DNA from: Gordionus sp. m RMFG-2023
Lineage: Eukaryota; Nematomorpha; Gordioida; Chordodea; Parachordodidae
Reading direction: 5' to 3'
NCBI RefSeq assembly: GCF_954871325.1
Contig: NC_088779.1
Coordinates: 14,944,846-15,008,845, forward strand
DNA: 64,000 bases
The translations under genes were made by a program, and so were the position numbers. This document shows, one piece after another, positions 61,419 through 64,000 of the stretch (its first letter is position 1; every line of letters begins with the position of its first letter). A model generated the notes under the pieces. It worked only from the letters and a program-made list of their open reading frames with translations. It was not told where the DNA came from and searched no databases.

Positions 61419-61849
61419 ATAATTTATAAAACGTCGTTTCACTTTAGTATGTAAAATCTATATAGCAAGACAATTGGCCACCATGAAGCTCCTAGATTAT
61501 AATATTTATCATGTGTTTCTCTAAATGTTGGCAATACTCAGGCGCATCCTCGTTTGGATGCGTCTGCTTCTATGCCATTGGGTAGGTCCAGGTTGAAGAA
61601 GTTTAATGTTAGAAGTTGGTTAATAAGTAGTTTCATTTCAATTCGTCAAAGTTTTTTATGCCATATAATAAATAATAAAATTTACTAAAAGATGTAAACA
61701 GGATTTTATTTAAAAACTGATCCGATTCGATGATTTAATTAAAAATTGCATGTTAATATTATTTTTTGATTTTAAACTTTGGATTTTATTTTAAAGGTGT
61801 AATTAAAATATCATTTATAGATAATAATATACCTTTTAAAACTGTCAAT

Positions 61850-63474
61850 ACAAAATGTTTTTAAGATTTTAAGTGATCTTGATTGTTCTGTAAAATCAAT
61901 ATGCTCCAATACTCTTAAATTTCATATGTGTAATACATTTGCAGAAAAAGAACAGTTGGTAAAGAAAATAATATCCAAAAATAAAAGTCAGATTCACTTT
62001 TCATCTGACATTTGGAAACAGGTTCCTTTTTAGGGTCAACAGAATTTTATTAATGATAATTTTAATGTAAATAACATAATTTTGGATGTTGCTCCAATAA
62101 ATAGAGCACATTCGGGTAAAAATATATTTAAAGCCTTTGTTAAATTAATTTTAATTTGGAGAATAAAAATTTTACTTATAACTTTGGATAATGTAACTAT
62201 AAAACCTTTATTTATATATTTTCTTTAAAATATTCATTATTAAAAATAGGGCAATTCGATGCTTTTCCCATTTAATTAATTTAATTTCACAAGAAATTTT
62301 AAATTTTTTAGATCCTTCTATTTTAAAACTGAAAAACATTATTAGATTGATTCGTAATTCTCCCAAAAAAGTAATTATTAAAAAATATACTCTCCCCTAA
62401 ATTTTTTAAAACCAAAATTTGATTGTGAAATTAGGTGGAATAAATTAAAAATTTTAGTTAGGGAATAATATAATACTTTGTTAACATATAGGATAAATGG
62501 GAGGATCTTATAATAATTAAAGCTATCCTATTGCCTTAATATGAAACTAAAATATAGTTTGTGTGGAGAATTATCCTACTTATAATTTGGTTATACCTTA
62601 TTATATTCTAATTCTTGAACACTTAAAAATGGAAAATCTGATTTCCATAAATCCTTTAACAATGGTTTTTAAGCAGCATATAATAAATTATTGGGCTATT
62701 ATAATTTAACTGTTGATGATGCAATAACCACAATAGATCCCAGGCTTAAAGTAGATATGCTTATTATGATATTGATATATCCAAGTTAACGGACAAATTT
62801 AAAGAGAGTTATAACAGCTATACAGGTATTTAATTTACCCCCCCCCCAATTTAAATAAATATGATTTTATTTTATAAGCGGATAATTATAACTGTCAAAC
62901 AAATAAGATTGAAATTCAATATAACGGTCTAGACATCGTTTTTAGACAAAATTATATTCAACTGTATAAATTTTTATCTGAGTGAGCAAGAGCAAAGAGT
63001 GATACTGACCCGTTAATGTCATGGTAGACAAATGCATATCGGATCCCCATACTCTCGAAAATGGCAAGAGATTACCTATTTATATAAGGAACATCAACTG
63101 CTTGTGAAAGGCTTTTCTCAGTTGGAACTAATTTGTTGTCAAAAATTCGCATGTTATATAAAGAAGAAAATATAAGAAAAACTCTTTGCCTTAAAAATTG
63201 ACTTATAATTATAAATTAAATTAATAATATACATTTTAATTTTGTTTATAACTCGATTACATATTATCATCAGATTATTATAATAATTTTTTCTGCTTGA
63301 AATTGAATTTGTAATAAAAAAATTTGTCAATACAATTATTAGAATAATTCGGATTAATATAATAATTCAAATCGAAAACAAATAGTAGAAATTATTATTC
63401 ATCCAATACTAATAGCAAAGAATCGAATACGAATAATGCACCATTCGATTAGAATTCGTTTTTGAATAGGCCTA
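61850..63474 (+). mobile_element. hAT transposase remnant and right terminus
   Basis: Plus-strand pieces follow the hAT order. First come ICSNTLKFHMCNTFAEKEQL and IHFSSDIWK (about 61880-62030, the DxW-type catalytic block), then DNVTIKP (about 62185, the position of the second Asp region). The C-terminal dimerisation block ILSKMARDYLSISGTSTACE, then RLFSVGTNLLSKIR lies at 63045-63160. Stops and frame shifts interrupt the pieces. The right end is TTTTTGAATAGGCCTA (63474), the same terminus as the MITE at 44568. The left end was not found; 61419-61849 holds nothing else assignable. Confidence 0.7.
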
Positions 63475-63828
63475 ATCTCAACTTTACTGCAAATAATATA
63501 TAATCGTAAATTTAAATTAATCCTATAATTAAGATCATGTGATTCATCAATATTTTATTTAAATTATATAAAATCAAATTTAAACTATATCTTTATTTGA
63601 ATCTCTTCCTTATAAAAATATTATAAAAAATAAACAAAAATGTGTACTTTTTTAATTATAAAAACGAGTGTGCCAGGGAAATATAGTTTATTAAATCATT
63701 AATATATTTTTAAAAATCGGATCTGGTTTTAAATGATATCGGATAAATGACTAATGTCAGTGCAGCCTGACAGCACTATTATTTTAGTTTATGATGCTTG
63801 TTTTAATTATATTTAAGATAATTTAGTC

Positions 63829-64000
63829 ATGGCCGCACAACTACCATGCATCGATTTTCCGATTTATCCCGACAGAAAGGGTTCCTCTCTTGATAAGAAG
63901 TCCTCTGCTACTAAATGTTTACTCACATTGGAACCTAAAAAAGAGATGGAATTGAATATTGAAGCTAAATTGATCTTGATTGAAAAGCCTTTAATTGGTT
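63829..64000 (+). CDS. Start of an unrecognised gene, cut by the window edge
   Basis: The ATG at 63829 opens a frame of 57 codons that is still open at the last base: MAAQLPCIDFPIYPDRKGSS, then a Lys/Ser-rich part and LTLEPKKEMELNIEAKLILI. The stretch is GC-richer than its surroundings and non-repetitive, which favours real coding sequence. There is no signal peptide or membrane segment. No family was recognised from this part alone. Confidence 0.5.
   Translation, partial: MAAQLPCIDFPIYPDRKGSSLDKKSSATKCLLTLEPKKEMELNIEAKLILIEKPLIG

Noticed and set aside
1-64000. CRISPR arrays, operons, prokaryotic promoters
   Set aside because: The window is eukaryotic; the tandem repeats found are minisatellite or satellite type without unique spacers.

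Overview
The window is a transposon-dense, strongly A+T-rich eukaryotic segment. The sequence supports a eukaryote: spliced genes, Helitrons, hAT, Merlin and PIF/Harbinger DNA transposons, a jockey/CR1-like LINE in two copies, and a Ty3/Gypsy element. Introns that can be placed by reading frame and splice sites are often tiny (41-43 nt, a few 60-100 nt). The only host gene recognised by family is the N-terminus of a UBXN4 (erasin)-like protein, which fits an opisthokont, probably an invertebrate animal. I cannot name the species. No operons, CRISPR arrays or intact tRNA/rRNA genes are visible.

Left part (1-20.4 kb). Small inverted-repeat elements and a 1.64-kb hAT-like fold-back (2509-4148) sit inside a diverged larger inverted repeat (about 2097-4695). 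A small two-exon gene (5046-4780, minus) lies next to a hAT remnant (5113-6085). The main structure is a 13.7-kb unit, 6678-20352: two arms of one fold-back element with a perfect 8-bp target duplication (ATAGGCTC) outside them. Its loop was filled by later insertions: Merlin-1 (dead, and itself split by a 2.9-kb CCGG-repeat fold-back), Merlin-2 (apparently intact, five exons, 294 codons), blocks of ~174-bp satellite-like repeats, and a truncated Helitron carrying an inverted pair of tRNA-like sequences.

Middle (20.4-41.5 kb). There are two more degraded hAT copies, a GC-island MITE, the UBXN4-like 5' end (minus) and a broken Ty3/Gypsy fossil (28441-38242). A minus-strand Helitron sits in the fossil's 5' LTR, and a separate 3.8-kb insertion splits its interior. 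An OTU-protease-like gene remnant (minus) is interrupted by a 224-bp hAT MITE with an exact target duplication.

Right part (41.5-64 kb). At 41587-44383 there are three nested elements with readable target duplications: a hAT MITE holds a Harbinger, which holds another hAT MITE. A multi-exon unrecognised host gene (45930-50142, plus) has transposons in its largest intron. Two LINE copies (minus), two long-inverted-repeat elements, a broken hAT transposase (61.85-63.47 kb) and the start of another coding region cut by the window edge complete the segment.

The DNA is mostly layered insertions. Target duplications give the order of events, and host coding sequence makes up only a few percent.
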